Below, piece after piece: positions 49,705 through 60,632 of a stretch of 64,000 nucleotides of DNA. The DNA comes from Zerene cesonia (taxonomy: Eukaryota > Arthropoda > Insecta > Lepidoptera > Pieridae). Each line of letters begins with the position of its first letter. Positions within the stretch are counted from its first letter, which is position 1. Location: contig NC_052112.1 of the NCBI RefSeq assembly GCF_012273895.1, positions 10,144,102 through 10,208,101 of the forward strand, given 5' to 3'. The notes under the pieces are model-generated. The model worked only from the letters and a program-made list of their open reading frames with translations, did not search any database and was not told the origin of the DNA. The position numbers and the translations under genes are program-made.

Positions 49705-52345
49705 ATTGATAATCGGCTCTATTTAGTAATAAAGTGTAACGTTACGAATGAAAGAAATAAGAATACTATTTTAAATCAATTTAGAAAACGAACTTCAAGA
49801 CAGAAAAAGAGGCAAAAATACTTAACTTAAAAAGAAAACTTAACTTAAAAACTTCTATATCATAAATTCCCTTTAATTAATGGCAGTTGAATAACACAAA
49901 GCCATTAGCAAATTTGTTTACCAACGAACGTCATTGAAACACCAAATTGGTCCAAGATGCAAGGAATTCTCGACACAACGGTTAATCCATAAATGTATAC
50001 CACCAAAGCTTAATATCCGAAGCTATATGTTTTAATTTAGCATGCGCACCTGTTAATTAAGTTTAGCGTCAGCTTTATTATACCATAGTTTATAAAGAGG
50101 AAATATGAGCAGACTTGTGAAGGAAATTTCTTTATAACGTGATGTAGTATTTATTGGAACAAATGTATTGTCTATGAATGGTCATTTCTAACAAAAACAT
50201 CAACTTTGAAGGTGTCAAATTGTCAGTATTAGACGAAATATAATTGGGACCATATAGAAAAAATAGATATTATACTTTTTCATTCATTATATATTTTCAA
50301 CTAGCTCTTCACCTGTGTTATATACAAATCCAACAGTAATATGATTTGAAATCGATGTTGTTGTTCTTGAGATACAATGTCACAAACTCAAAAATGCACA
50401 TACATTACCTCTTTGTTATTTAAATGCTAGCCAGAAGTTCCGACACATTAATTTTTTGTGTATATTATGAATAGCGAAATTAAATTATTACCGAAAGAAG
50501 TTATTCAAATACAATCACTAAATAAAGAGAAGATTCTTAACTAAATAATAATACAACTTGTCAGAATATTAGCTACAATAATTTTTATCCTTATCAAACT
50601 GTACGTCGGCAATTCTCCACAAGCAGCTTAATACGAAATTACTCAGATTTAGCTCACCCCATTAACTTTAATTCAAAGTAATCAAAAAGTTAACAGGACA
50701 AGATAGCATAATTTCATCTTCTACCAGCACTATGTAACATACGAAAAAATATACAATTGTACAAATATACACTCTAGTCGGTTATGTCAAAGCTCAAATT
50801 CCTCTATTCATCAAAGCATGAATTGCTACTTTACAAATTCGCTTTTATGCCTTTAAAAATAAGGCCCATTCCATTAATTGCAAACGACACGTAGTTACTT
50901 GGTTCGTTAATAAATTTCATACAACTTTTAATGGTGGGCTGAAGCTTTTTATAATTTTCATCGGGAACTTTTTCCGGGAGCGTATTCGAAGTAATAATTT
51001 GGTTCTTATTCGTTGCGAAGTTTAATTTGTAAATGAAGCGTCTTTGGGGGATTTTCAAAGACTTTTGTTCGCTGTGTATGGCCTATTTAGCAATTCTTTT
51101 ATCGGAACATCGAACAATAACTTCTTGTTCTTTGAGTACTTCGCAAAAAGTCCAAATTCATGAAGGTAGTGTATTTTTTAATATGAATAGGCATTACGTA
51201 CAGTCATTATTATTAACAATGTGGATATTATACACTTAAAAAGTATTATATATTATTCAATAATTTAATAATGTAATTTAATACTCTTTTTATTAGCTTC
51301 ACCTTTGTGTAAAACTCTTCAAATAAGATGTTGACCCGTTTTAAATAGACCAATTAAATTCGATCTTTGTTCACTTATCAAGAATCAGTGACAATACAAT
51401 AATTTTTATGACTGAACGGATTTAATATTTTTATTAATATACGCGTCTCATTTTGAATGTTATAACTTATTTCGTTCTTGAAATGTTTTCAAATGAGAAC
51501 AATAATTACATTCCAATATAATACTGTATTAACTATATTCCCATGTAGTTAACTCGACTACAAATTTAATGAGAACCACACTCACATCGGCGGTCTCGTT
51601 ATGTGCCGTTGATTCGTCACATATCGCTCGCGCTGTAATTATCGTAACAGTATTGCATTTACTGATTTGAGTTTAGTTAACCAAAATTAGGCAACTGATT
51701 CTATGATTTGTGGACGTAAAATGCTTGAATTTTGAATGGAAGAGAGTTAAGTTCTCATGGTCATTAATAAGACAATAATAGTTATTGTCGGAACTAAAGT
51801 TTAAATAGGAAATAACGATAGGAGAATAGAATCTTTAGTATATAATATATATAAAGGCAAGGAAATTGAATTAACGTAGAAGTTGGAATAAGAATAGGTA
51901 CTTGTAATGATACCTTTTTTTTAATATCATGTCTAGTTTGCAACTCCATTAAAAATTCCACACAAATATTTCTTTCCTGCATTCTTATTTCTACACTCGA
52001 GAACGCAAGACACTTTTCGTTGCTGCCTTTTTTCGTCTTTCCGTCGCGCATCAGACTGAATAAATAACAGATCGTCCGCGGTATCTAACCATAAAAATCT
52101 CGCTCCGCATACAAAGCGATAACTCTAAAAGCTTCACAACTCTTACTCAACATTGGAATCCTTTCAACGTTCATAGATAATCTCAACATCTATCAAACTC
52201 GCTAACTCCTCTCAAGACAGAATTGCGGTTTGATAATTTCAACGAAACTTCCGCGAACAGTATTTACTCCGCAATTTAGGCGGGTTGTATGCGATCGTGA
52301 TAACAATGTAAACTAATATAAATAAAGAGGTAATATTTTGAATTT
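49705..52345. other. anonymous AT-rich DNA
   Basis: Short open frames on both strands near 50831-51239 overlap each other in antisense and have no recognised similarity. No repeats defined. Confidence 0.45.
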
Positions 52346-52347
52346 CA

Positions 52348-52388
52348 TTTGTATTTTTGTAATGTTGGAAACATTACAAAAATACGAA
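52348..52388. repeat. short hairpin
   Basis: TTTGTATTTTTGTAATGTT pairs with ACATTACAAAAATACGAA with one mismatch around a tiny loop. About 19-base arms. Unknown origin. Confidence 0.55.
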
Positions 52389-52389
52389 T

Positions 52390-53225
52390 CTAAGACGGGA
52401 GGTTGGTTATTCTTTACATTTGTTATGCATTATAACTTCATAATATACTAGTACATATATTATTACAATGACTGAGAATGTATTTGACAGGATAACTCTT
52501 CCAAGTTTTATGAATTACCAACCACTTACCTTTGAAAAGATATCAGGTAACAAAAGGTCAAATAAAAAATAATTATACTGACCGAATTCCTAACTCATTT
52601 GAGTTATACTCACTTAGTATTACACACAGCTCTCCAAAAACAATCTGAACCCAACGCGAACTGTCCAGACATATTCCTCCCCTTTCCTTGCCTTCCTTTT
52701 TGCTTCCACAAATGTATACTTAAAAACTCTAGTTAGCAAATAAACAAAACACTGCTCCTTCATAAGCAGCCTTACGAAACTTGAAACTTGAAACGTATTT
52801 ATAGCACACTTATTGAGCCATAGAGAGAAATTGCCCAAGTTTCAGATAATTATTGTACACTGGTAATTGGCATGAGTTGTCGCTATTCGGCTACTTTCAA
52901 CCCTTGATAAGAGTTTGGCAGCTTCGGGCTATTTAATTCATCCCTTTGGGAACTTGGGAACTATAGAACAGTGCGTATTTGAGTATTTTAGAGGGAAGAT
53001 TAAGTAACATAAATGTTATTTAATAAACATTTATGGACTAGTATAATACAGTAATCTATGCTGTGTTTTATTTGAGTTTATTTCATTTAGATTTACTTTT
53101 AATATGACGAATTTCCTTTCAGGATACTTAAATGTAAATGAATTAAAAGTTGCGTATATAAACATAACATGCAGTTGTACGTGAAATGTACATAATTTTA
53201 AATAAAACACGTCAATATAAACACG
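52390..53225. other. intergenic DNA downstream of neuroligin
   Basis: Lies beyond the likely 3' end of the neuroligin transcript. Additional TTTATT strings near 53066 and 53078 could serve as alternative minus-strand poly-A signals. No gene seen. Confidence 0.4.
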
Positions 53226-53226
53226 G

Positions 53227-53232
53227 TTTATT
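53227..53232 (-). terminator. candidate neuroligin poly(A) signal
   Basis: TTTATT on the plus strand reads AATAAA on the minus strand, about 250 bases after the neuroligin stop codon. It is the first canonical signal downstream of the stop in the transcribed direction. The cleavage site is not determinable from sequence alone. Confidence 0.45.
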
Positions 53233-53478
53233 ATCGAAATGCGTGTAAAATAAAGGCACTTTAGTATACATTTAGTCTTTTATAAACTCGCCGTTACGTA
53301 AATACATTTGTTAAAACTAACTTTGATTTGTTTCATAGTTCTTTGGATTAATTGCATATAAATATTAATTTTACCCACTTCATACCTACTGCTTTAAGAC
53401 AAAAATCTTGGAATAGTAGTTAATAGCATGCTCGTATGCAATCTACAACTATTATTTACATTACACCTAACACTAGTG

Positions 53479-55805
53479 CTATTTTTCGACTTTTCTCACA
53501 GTTCCCGTACTAGCCTCAGTATCATTGGATGACCCTGACGTAGAATGTTCTAATTTACTATCACTATTCCCGCTACCACTACTCTTAACTCTACTTAAAA
53601 TCGCTCCAGGCTTTCGTCTCTTCTGTTTCACTTTGACCGCCTTCTCCGGAGGTCGGTTGATACTTTCACTTCTATTCTTCAATTTATTCAAACTGAAGTT
53701 TGGTTTGATTTGCGCAGTCTGTTCGAGATTGCTTGCATCTGGTAGCAGCAAGTCTGTGACACACACGTAATCGCTACTCCTCTGTGTCTGCACTGTGTTC
53801 AGCTTAACCGGAACGATTTCTACTTTCCTCAATATCGTATCTGGTCCTTTCGAATCCAACACATCCTCCGTCGGTGATTCGACGCCACCAACGAGTTCTT
53901 GTAATAGCTTATCTTCGAAATCGTCGATGTCATCTATTTCATCGTCATCATCATCCGAATAATATGAAGAGAATGATGTAACGGAACCGGAATGGAAATC
54001 GTCGGGCAATCGAACTCTTGGCGCATTCGTTGGGATTTCTACTTGACTCAAAGAGGGCTGTATGATAATCTTCGGCTCAGATGTACTTGAAGCAATTATT
54101 ACCCTCGGATATTCCCTTTGTGTGGACGGAGTAGGATCTACCGGTCGGTTTTGTTTTAAATCAATTTTACTCTCAATAGATCTCGACTTATTCAATTCGG
54201 AATGCGTAGTCAAATTATCAATATTTTCGTAGTTGGAGTTCTCTGATATCTTTCTGGGTGTGTCAAAAGACGAAAGTAATTTCGTGTTCTTGTAGGCGAG
54301 ACGCCGCTCTAAAGTTGTCGTTCTGGGCGGCGGTTGGGGCGGAACTTTCGGCTTGTCAATTTGACTATCAATATAACCGCGGAAAGTTTGCAAAGTCGGT
54401 TGTAAGGACAGCCTCTTCTGTGACTTGGGCAAGTCTGGAAGTACTTTTGGAAAGTTTCTTCGTTTAATAGTTAATAACGCCTCTTCCGGCGACAAAGGCT
54501 GAGTTTGTGTGTCGTCGCGCGACGTAACGTTTACCTCGTTTCTGAACGTGACCGGCGGAAGGATGTGCATCGCTTCGCGTTGCATTTGTTTCATTAATTG
54601 TTCATAATTTACGTCCGTCACAGGATCGGATGTGGAATGTTTGTGTGATATTTTTAAGGGAGCCCTATTTTGTAATGAAAGCGTCACTTCATTTGTAAAG
54701 GTTTGATGTTCGCGCTGCGTTTGTGTACTCTCTGTTGTTTTCGGTTTGACAACTTTCGAATATGTATCGTCACCAACAGTTTTGGATCTTTGCAATTTGT
54801 TCGAAACCTGCACTCCTTTTTCTATACAATCAAATGACTTAGACAGCTCTATCGGCTCTTGTTTCAATATGGAATTAGTTCTAGCCGCGGGCGTCGCATC
54901 GATAGCTACTGAAACTTTCTTGGATTTCGCACTATCTTTGCTCTTAACGGATTCATTTGATTTACTAATTTTGTCCGCCGAATGTTTGCTAACAATCGAC
55001 GAATGCGAATCCAACGCGGACGTTGAAGTGGTCTTCTCAGACGTTTTATTCTTAAAATTCTTCGCGAGTAAATTGGACGGTGGAACATCAATTTTCTCAC
55101 TTTTATTTTTCTTCTCCGTCAACAACTCCTCCGATCTGGTGAATTGTTTATTTTTCTCGCTCTCGGAATGCGATTTTCTTAAAATGCTCGGCGAGCATCT
55201 GTGCATCACTTCGTTCGTGATCCAATCTCTGACTTTCGTATGAGCGTCCAAAGTGCTCGTGGACAAATGTCGCCTCAGCTGGAAGCGTTCCCGAAACCCG
55301 CCGGAGTCGTCCGACTTGGGCGTCTTGCATTCCTTGTTAATTTTCTTTTTCTGTATTTTCATCGACTTAATAACGCTGCAGCCGTTCTTCAGCTTGCGCA
55401 GAGCACTTTCGGAGCTTTTCTGTCCGATTACATCCACTTCACCCATTTCCGAAGGACGCTCGAGGGCTCGGAGTCGTAATCTCCGCTTTTTGAAATACAA
55501 TACCGCGCATATACTTATGTTAACCGCTAAGAATAGGACTGTGAGTGAAATAATGAGGGTGAGGGTCGTACTGGAGGTTTTGGCTATGGTCAATGTCGGT
55601 TTTTCTGTACTGGTCTGAGGTTGTGGGGTCCTTAAACTGGGTGGGAGTGGTCTAGATGGGGTTTTTATGGCCTGAATCTCTCGGTAAATTGCGTCTGTGT
55701 CCGGTCTGTACTGTGGCGGTGGGTTCGGTCGCAGCTTACCGTATAACGGCATAGTGTAGTCGGTGCGGTGGACTACGGGCGGGTAGATAGATTTTTTTAT
55801 TGTTT
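53479..55805 (-). CDS. Nlg: neuroligin, last coding exon (stalk, TM helix, cytoplasmic tail)
   Basis: Terminal exon of a neuroligin, the postsynaptic cholinesterase-like receptor that binds neurexins. The acceptor TTTTCCTGCAG|AAACA is at 55805 and the stop TAG at 53481-53479. The exon enters with two bases completing a split Glu codon, then 17 codons before the first internal Met at 55752; that Met is not the true start. Counting from it: proline-rich stalk 1-50, transmembrane helix about 62-87 (LIISLTVLFLAVNISICAVL), basic stop-transfer KKRRLRLR 88-95, then a cytoplasmic tail of about 670 residues. The tail is Ser/Thr/Lys-rich with an SH3-type PPQPPPR at 471-477 and an acidic run near 600-614. 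The protein ends TVRKVEK, which is not a PDZ ligand, unlike vertebrate neuroligins whose tails are about 120-130 residues. Which insect paralogue this is cannot be settled here. Confidence 0.9.
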
Positions 55806-56148
55806 CTGCAGGAAAATAGATAAATTTTATGTAATAAAAAGAAAATATAGCTCACTGCTTAGTTATATTTTTAAGGTAATAATAATGTTTATCATGTTTT
55901 TTCTGGCAAATAAAAGTTTTATTTATTTTAAATAGTTGATGTTAATGATTTTTTTGAATATAGTGAGAATTTTTTTATTACACAATATTGAAGTTTACAT
56001 TATAATATAATCTCCATAAAATTACAACATCGAAACAAATGTTTAATTATATTTAGCATTAATATATTTCTTATGGTAGTTATTCATTGTATATTCAGAT
56101 TAACCGTTTTAAATAGATGTTTTATTATAATGTTTTGTAGATACTAAC

Positions 56149-56304
56149 CTACAGGTCTATGAGTCGCTCGAATCCTCTGAGTGGTGGGCGGTGTGAAGGC
56201 TTGGAGCGGATCGACGACGTAGCGACTCAGCTTGTTGGGCAGCGAGTCGAGCCAGAACGAGGTGTAGTTCGATCTGTACAAACTGTTTATGGATGGCGGT
56301 ATGT
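56149..56304 (-). CDS. Nlg: neuroligin exon (end of cholinesterase-like domain and stalk)
   Basis: The acceptor TTATTTACAG is just before 56304 and the donor G|GTTAGT follows 56149. An alternative donor GTAGGT six bases earlier would put a stop codon in the next exon, so the chosen site is fixed by phase. It encodes DIPPSINSLYRSNYTSFWLD and then SLPNKLSRYVVDPLQAF. The YR..-FWL-.LP.L pattern corresponds to the last helix of neuroligin ectodomains (YRA..-LWL-.-P-L in vertebrates). NYT is a potential N-glycosylation site. The exon ends in a Thr/Arg/Pro stretch leading to the stalk. Confidence 0.85.
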
Positions 56305-56766
56305 CTGTAAATAATTTTAGTGTTCTAGAAAGAGGGCAATTGAATATTATACAATTACTTTGTGAAAAAATTGTACAAATCGTTCCTTATATGGAAAATT
56401 GAATTATCTGTTTTCTGATATTAAAAATTAAAAATTTTGCGTTGTTAATACAGTAAAGGGACATTGAATATAATTTTTTTTTGAAACAATGAAACGAATC
56501 GATAAGACTGCTTTTTATTCAATGAATTTCAAATTAATGTACATAAAAAAAAAGTTTGTCTTCATGAATACAGGAAAAAATGCAAGTCATTATTCAGCAC
56601 AGTAAATGCAGCTTATTGTTGCGCTTAAGGTAATCTAAAGTAATATTACGGTCAGGGAACATGTGTGTTTTTGTTTGTATGTAATGTTTTCACACAAAAC
56701 TTATTCGTTCGATTTAAAAAAATCCACCTTATTAATTACACATTTTGTATGTATTATATCGATTGA

Positions 56767-57068
56767 TTATCATCATCAGCCCATATATGTTCCCACTGCT
56801 GGGACACAGGCCTCCTATGAGGGTTCAGGCCATAATCCACCACGCTGGCCAAGTGCGGGTTGGCAGATGTCACATGCCGTCGAACTTTTAATTCTTGGAC
56901 ATGCCGGTTTCCTCACGATGTTTTCCTTCACCGTTTAAGCAGTGGTAATGTTATCCACATGCGCAGATAAATTGAAAAATCAATTTATTTCCTGCACGCT
57001 CGCCCGGTTTCGAACCCCGACTTATCGATTTTGAAGTCCGAGGTTCTCACCACTGAGCCACCACTGCT
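56767..57068 (-). repeat. tRNA-derived SINE in neuroligin intron
   Basis: Full-length copy in the same orientation as the host gene. It has the A box at the high-coordinate end, a B box (one change: GGTTTCGAACC on the plus strand) and a TCATCATC tail. It fills about a third of the 919-base intron between the 57225-57340 and 56149-56304 exons. Close to the copy at 42320. Confidence 0.85.
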
Positions 57069-57224
57069 TTTTTATTGCGATTGATTAGCTTCCAATTAAT
57101 TATCTATAAATAGATTGACACTCTATGTGAAATTCTAGAAGCATTCAATAAGGTCTAGGTTACAAAAAAATTATATAAATTGGCTTATATTCAAGAAAGG
57201 ATATACAGTTTATAAGAAACTTAC

Positions 57225-57340
57225 CCAGTCGTAAATAAGGTTGATGGGCGACATTGTACTCCGGCCATTCCACGTTGTACTGATTCCAGACTTTCCTATC
57301 CAATGTGTGATATTCGTTCACGCTCTGCGTGTTGGGAGAT
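57225..57340 (-). CDS. Nlg: neuroligin exon (cholinesterase-like domain)
   Basis: The acceptor CGTTTTCAG lies before 57340 and the donor G|GTAAGT after 57225. Phase 2 in, phase 1 out, consistent with both neighbours. It encodes SPNTQSVNEYHTLDRKVWNQ then YNVEWPEYNVAHQPYLRL. The W..Y....-Q-YL pattern is typical of the neuroligin segment that follows the WTNF motif (vertebrate W-.-Y-.-.-.-.-Q-.-YL). Extracellular part of the receptor. Confidence 0.85.
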
Positions 57341-57384
57341 CTGAAAACGGCATATTTCTAGATGATTTTTTTTTATATTCTGAA

Positions 57385-57550
57385 CTAGCTGTGATCCGCG
57401 GCGTCACTCGCGTGGTACTCGCGTAAAAAGTAGCCTATGTCCTAATCTAGACTACAATCTATCTCTGTACCAAATCCCATTATGATTTTTCAGGATAAGT
57501 TCGTGAAAGAGTATCCAACATTCTTGCAAACTTTCACGTTTATAATTTAA
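57385..57550 (-). mobile_element. Helitron-like element in neuroligin intron
   Basis: CTAGCTGTGATCCGCGGCGT opens it (minus-strand 3' end) and GCAAACTTTCACGTTTATAA closes it. It shares CGCGGCGTCACTCGCGTGGT with 22212-22376. Confidence 0.65.
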
Positions 57551-57914
57551 GAATGATATTTTCAAAGGAAAATCATAATTTTTAAAAAGTAGCTTTTTTT
57601 CATAATAAGTAGGAAAAGAAAAACCGCAACGCGAGGACAGCTACGGTCCTTTGGTGGAATTTTCTTCGATCAAATTATATAACATTTTGAGCCGATTTCA
57701 AAGAAAGGGGGAGTTTCTTAATTCGACTATTGTTGTTTTGTATTTGCTATCTCGTAACTTTCACTGGGTGACCCGATTTTCATGATTCTTTTTAGATTTG
57801 AATGTGGTCCCATTTAAATTTGGTCTAGTTCTGACAGTTTCAAGGTAGTTTAGATTTCTGTTAGAAATTATTATGACCATCTATAGTTATTTTAGAAAAC
57901 TGAAAAGGTTGTTT

Positions 57915-58047
57915 CAACGTGTTAACTTAAGGAACTGCGGGTCTGATATGAAAAATTAGGTATATCAGTGTTAGATAACCCATTAATTATTGAGGAAGAC
58001 TATGGGGCTACATATGTACTACGGGCGAAGCCGGGGCGGATCGCTAG
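57915..58047 (+). mobile_element. Helitron-like element, family 3, in neuroligin intron
   Basis: It ends GCGAAGCCGGGGCGGATCG then CTAG and T. It contains TGTTAGATAACCCATTAATT, matching the 58426 copy. The 5' start is not preserved. Confidence 0.6.
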
Positions 58048-58247
58048 TTAGCCCGATTCAGTATGACTATTTTTATTTATTAACTAGGCATATTCATGGA
58101 GCATTCCTCGACCAATCTACACGACTCCCTGACTGGAGCGGCCCGAAAGGCGACGTTGGAACATTGTATATATACTCAGCGAAAAAACATTTCGCTAGCG
58201 CGATTCAGACTCGCGCGTGTCGCCACTCGCCACGCACACACACTCAC

Positions 58248-58399
58248 CCGTTCTTCACGAAGTTGGTCCACAGGCGCATGACGACCTCGCTGAGCAGCTT
58301 CTCGCGCGGCGTGTACTCGGCGCGCAGGTGCGTGGCGGCGCCGCCCAGCGGCACCCCCAGCACGTACGGCATCTCCTCGCCGTGCACGCTCTTGTTCAG
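58248..58399 (-). CDS. Nlg: neuroligin exon (HGEE-PYVLG block)
   Basis: It encodes LNKSVHGEEMPYVLGVPLGG, then a variable loop, then LSEVVMRLWTNFVKNG. SVHGEE-PYVLG and W-TNF are hallmark neuroligin motifs; the His aligns with the catalytic-triad His of cholinesterases. The donor is GG|GTGAGT after 58248; the acceptor ACGTAG before 58399 is weak, with repeated TACGTA and no pyrimidine tract. Phase 0 in, phase 2 out. The exon is far richer in GC than its surroundings. A plus-strand open frame across it is a shadow. Confidence 0.88.
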
Positions 58400-58425
58400 C
58401 TACGTAATACGTAATACGTCAATAA

Positions 58426-58584
58426 TCTAATATTATAAAGCTGAAGAATTCGTTTGTGTGTTTGAACGCACTAATCTCAGGAACTAATGGTCCGATTTGA
58501 AAATTTCTTTGAGTGTTAGATAGCCCATTTATAGAGGCTTTAGGCTATATTTGTACCACGAGTGAAGCCGGGGCGGACCGTTAG
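58426..58584 (+). mobile_element. Helitron-like element, family 3, next to splice acceptor
   Basis: It starts TCTAATATTATAAAGCTGAA and ends GGGGCGGACCGTTAG followed by T. It lies antisense to neuroligin; its 5' end is 26 bases from the acceptor of the 58248-58399 exon, so it supplies the upstream part of that intron's 3' end. Confidence 0.7.
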
Positions 58585-58619
58585 TAATGAATAAATAATA
58601 AATTAGTAATAATTTCTAT

Positions 58620-58873
58620 GTTCGGGCAACTGAGCTGGTGGTTTGGTTGATGGTAAGCGATCACCTCTGACCATGAATATGGCATAGGCACTACCTCTTC
58701 CTCACCCTTCCCAAGCCAATCCTTTATTCCCATCGGCAATTCTTTGCTTATGTTTTACCCCTCCAAGCCGGGAACGTATTTACAACGGTCCTACCTCTAC
58801 AAAATTTCATGGGCGATGGTGATCGCTTACCATCAGGCGAACCACCAGCTCAGTTGCACGAACATAAAAAAAG
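58620..58873. repeat. head-to-head poly-A SINE-like copies (fold-back)
   Basis: The left part, GGGCAACTGAGCTGGTGGTT and GATGGTAAGCGATCACC, is a minus-strand 3' end. The right part, GGTGATCGCTTACCATCAGG then CGAACCACCAGCTCAGTTGC, is a plus-strand 3' end. The arms of about 50 bases can fold back, with about 130 bases of the same family's middle between them. Located in a neuroligin intron. Confidence 0.65.
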
Positions 58874-59080
58874 ATTACTAATATATTATTTATTTATTAT
58901 TATGGATCTCTGTTTCCCACTATTACAAATAAATTGTTATCACTCTAAGGGGAGATCACATGTTGATGCAAATAACGCTTATAAATATATCCGAAAAATG
59001 CTAACATAAAAAATTAAACTCGTCAAATCTCCTACTCTCATAGTACTCTGTAAGTATGGGCACTGTAAATATTAAAAATA

Positions 59081-59276
59081 CTAGCTGCGCCCCGCGTTTC
59101 ACCCACGTAAGTCCGTATCCCGTAGGAATATCGGGATAAAATTTGCCTATATGTTTTTCCAGTTGTCCAGCTGTCTACGTGACAAATTTCATTGCAATCG
59201 GTTCAGTGGTTTTTGCGTGAAAGAGCAACAAACACACACATCCTTACAAACTTTCGCATTTATAATATTAGTAGGA
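59081..59276 (-). mobile_element. Helitron-like element, family 1, in neuroligin intron
   Basis: 196 bases. Plus-strand CTAGCTGCGCCCCGCG at one end and TATAATATTAGTAGGA at the other; A and T flanks as expected. Same strand as the gene. Confidence 0.8.
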
Positions 59277-59634
59277 TAAATAATTTCACTATCTTCACAC
59301 CAAATACCACATATTAAGCTTAAATAACCGCACCATTCTTTAATACAAAAAAATATACAGTTATCACTTAAAAATAATTAAAGCTTTAACATAAATTGTT
59401 TCATAATATTATAATTTCCATCAGTATTAATTAACTGCAACTCGATTCCAGTAAGTCGCTGTTAATAATTTTCAAGTGACATTTAAATATATTCATACCA
59501 TAACGTTGAATATTAGCGGCTCGCCCCGGTTTTACATGGACTTGACTAAGTAGAGTCATTATGTATTACGCAAAACGTTATATAGAAAAGGTCCTAATGG
59601 CTAATACGTATTATAATTTAAGTTTTATCATTTA

Positions 59635-59805
59635 CTAGCGATCTGCCCTGGCTTCGCACGGGTGCAATAATGCTATACATATAAACCCTCCCCTGGACTC
59701 ACGCTATTTATAAAAAAAACATCAAAAACTGTTGCATAATTTAAAGATCTAAGCATACAGATACACAGACGGCGTAAAGCGACTTTGTTTTATACTATGT
59801 AATGA
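59635..59805 (-). mobile_element. Helitron-like element, family 6, in neuroligin intron
   Basis: CTAGCGATCTGCCCTGGCTT opens it and GCGACTTTGTTTTATACTAT closes it, comparable with 27772-27958. Boundary on the high side approximate. Confidence 0.55.
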
Positions 59806-59947
59806 AGAAATAAGCGTAATTTTTAATTTTGTAATTTGAAGTTTTGTCATCCATATAATGTTGTCATTGAATTCAATAAGAGTTTATTATTATTACATTA
59901 CAATGTCAATAGCAATGTAGGTATTTTTAATACCTTGATATATTTGA

Positions 59948-60146
59948 CTAGCGCCCCGCAATTTCACCCGCGCAACTCTGTTTCCCGTGGGAATTACGGG
60001 ATAAAAAGTTGCATATATGTTATTCCAGTTGTCCAGCTATCTACATACCAATTTTCATTGCAATCGGTTCAGTAGTCTTTGCGTGAAAAAGCAACAAACA
60101 CACACACATATCCTTACAAACTTTCGCATTTATAATATTAGTAGGA
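59948..60146 (-). mobile_element. Helitron-like element, family 1, in neuroligin intron
   Basis: 199 bases from CTAGCGCCCCGCAATTTCAC to TATAATATTAGTAGGA. Same strand as 59081-59276, about 670 bases apart; two separate insertions. Confidence 0.8.
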
Positions 60147-60487
60147 AGGATATTATGGATATCATATTTCAATAGGTGAGTTCGAGTTAGAGGTTGAAAA
60201 AATTACATATTTTAGCATTACATCCTAATTTTAATGTTTCATAATATTTTTAGTCAAATAAATTATTACTAATTGTTATTGTTAACCGTCCCCTACCTCA
60301 ACGGAAATTGTTTTAAAGTTAAATTATGATACCATATATAAAATGGACTCATTTCCACATTTTAATTATTAAAACGGAAACGGGATGCTAGTTTCAACTT
60401 TTACCCTCGCGAAAAGCTTTATCATTCGAATTGTGAAAATCATTTAACGTTCGCAATTTATCATAATAACGAGGCTTTATAATTTAA

Positions 60488-60632
60488 CTAGCAGTGCGTA
60501 CATATATGTCACTCAGCGAAGTTGCAGCTTCCTAATGGCGAAAGAATTTTTAAAATAAGTCCAGTTGTTTTTGAGTTTATCCATTACTAACAAACAAAAA
60601 TACAAATTCTTCCTCTTTATAATATTAGTGCA
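60488..60632 (-). mobile_element. Helitron-like element in neuroligin intron
   Basis: CTAGCAGTGCGTACATATAT is at one end and CCTCTTTATAATATTAGTG at the other. Shares AGTCCAGTTGTTTTTG with 305-425. A plus-strand 3' end of a family 2-like element (GGACGGAGCCGGGCGTGAAG, then CTAG at 60819-60822) lies just beyond. Confidence 0.6.

Noticed and set aside
54746..55243. 165-codon plus-strand open frame
   Set aside because: Antisense to the neuroligin tail coding region; a shadow of its codon pattern.
56150..56155. Alternative donor GTAGGT for the neuroligin stalk exon
   Set aside because: Using it would put TAA in frame at the start of the last exon; GTTAGT six bases on keeps the frame open.
57990..58430. 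146-codon plus-strand open frame
   Set aside because: Runs through a Helitron-like 3' end and the antisense of the GC-rich neuroligin exon.
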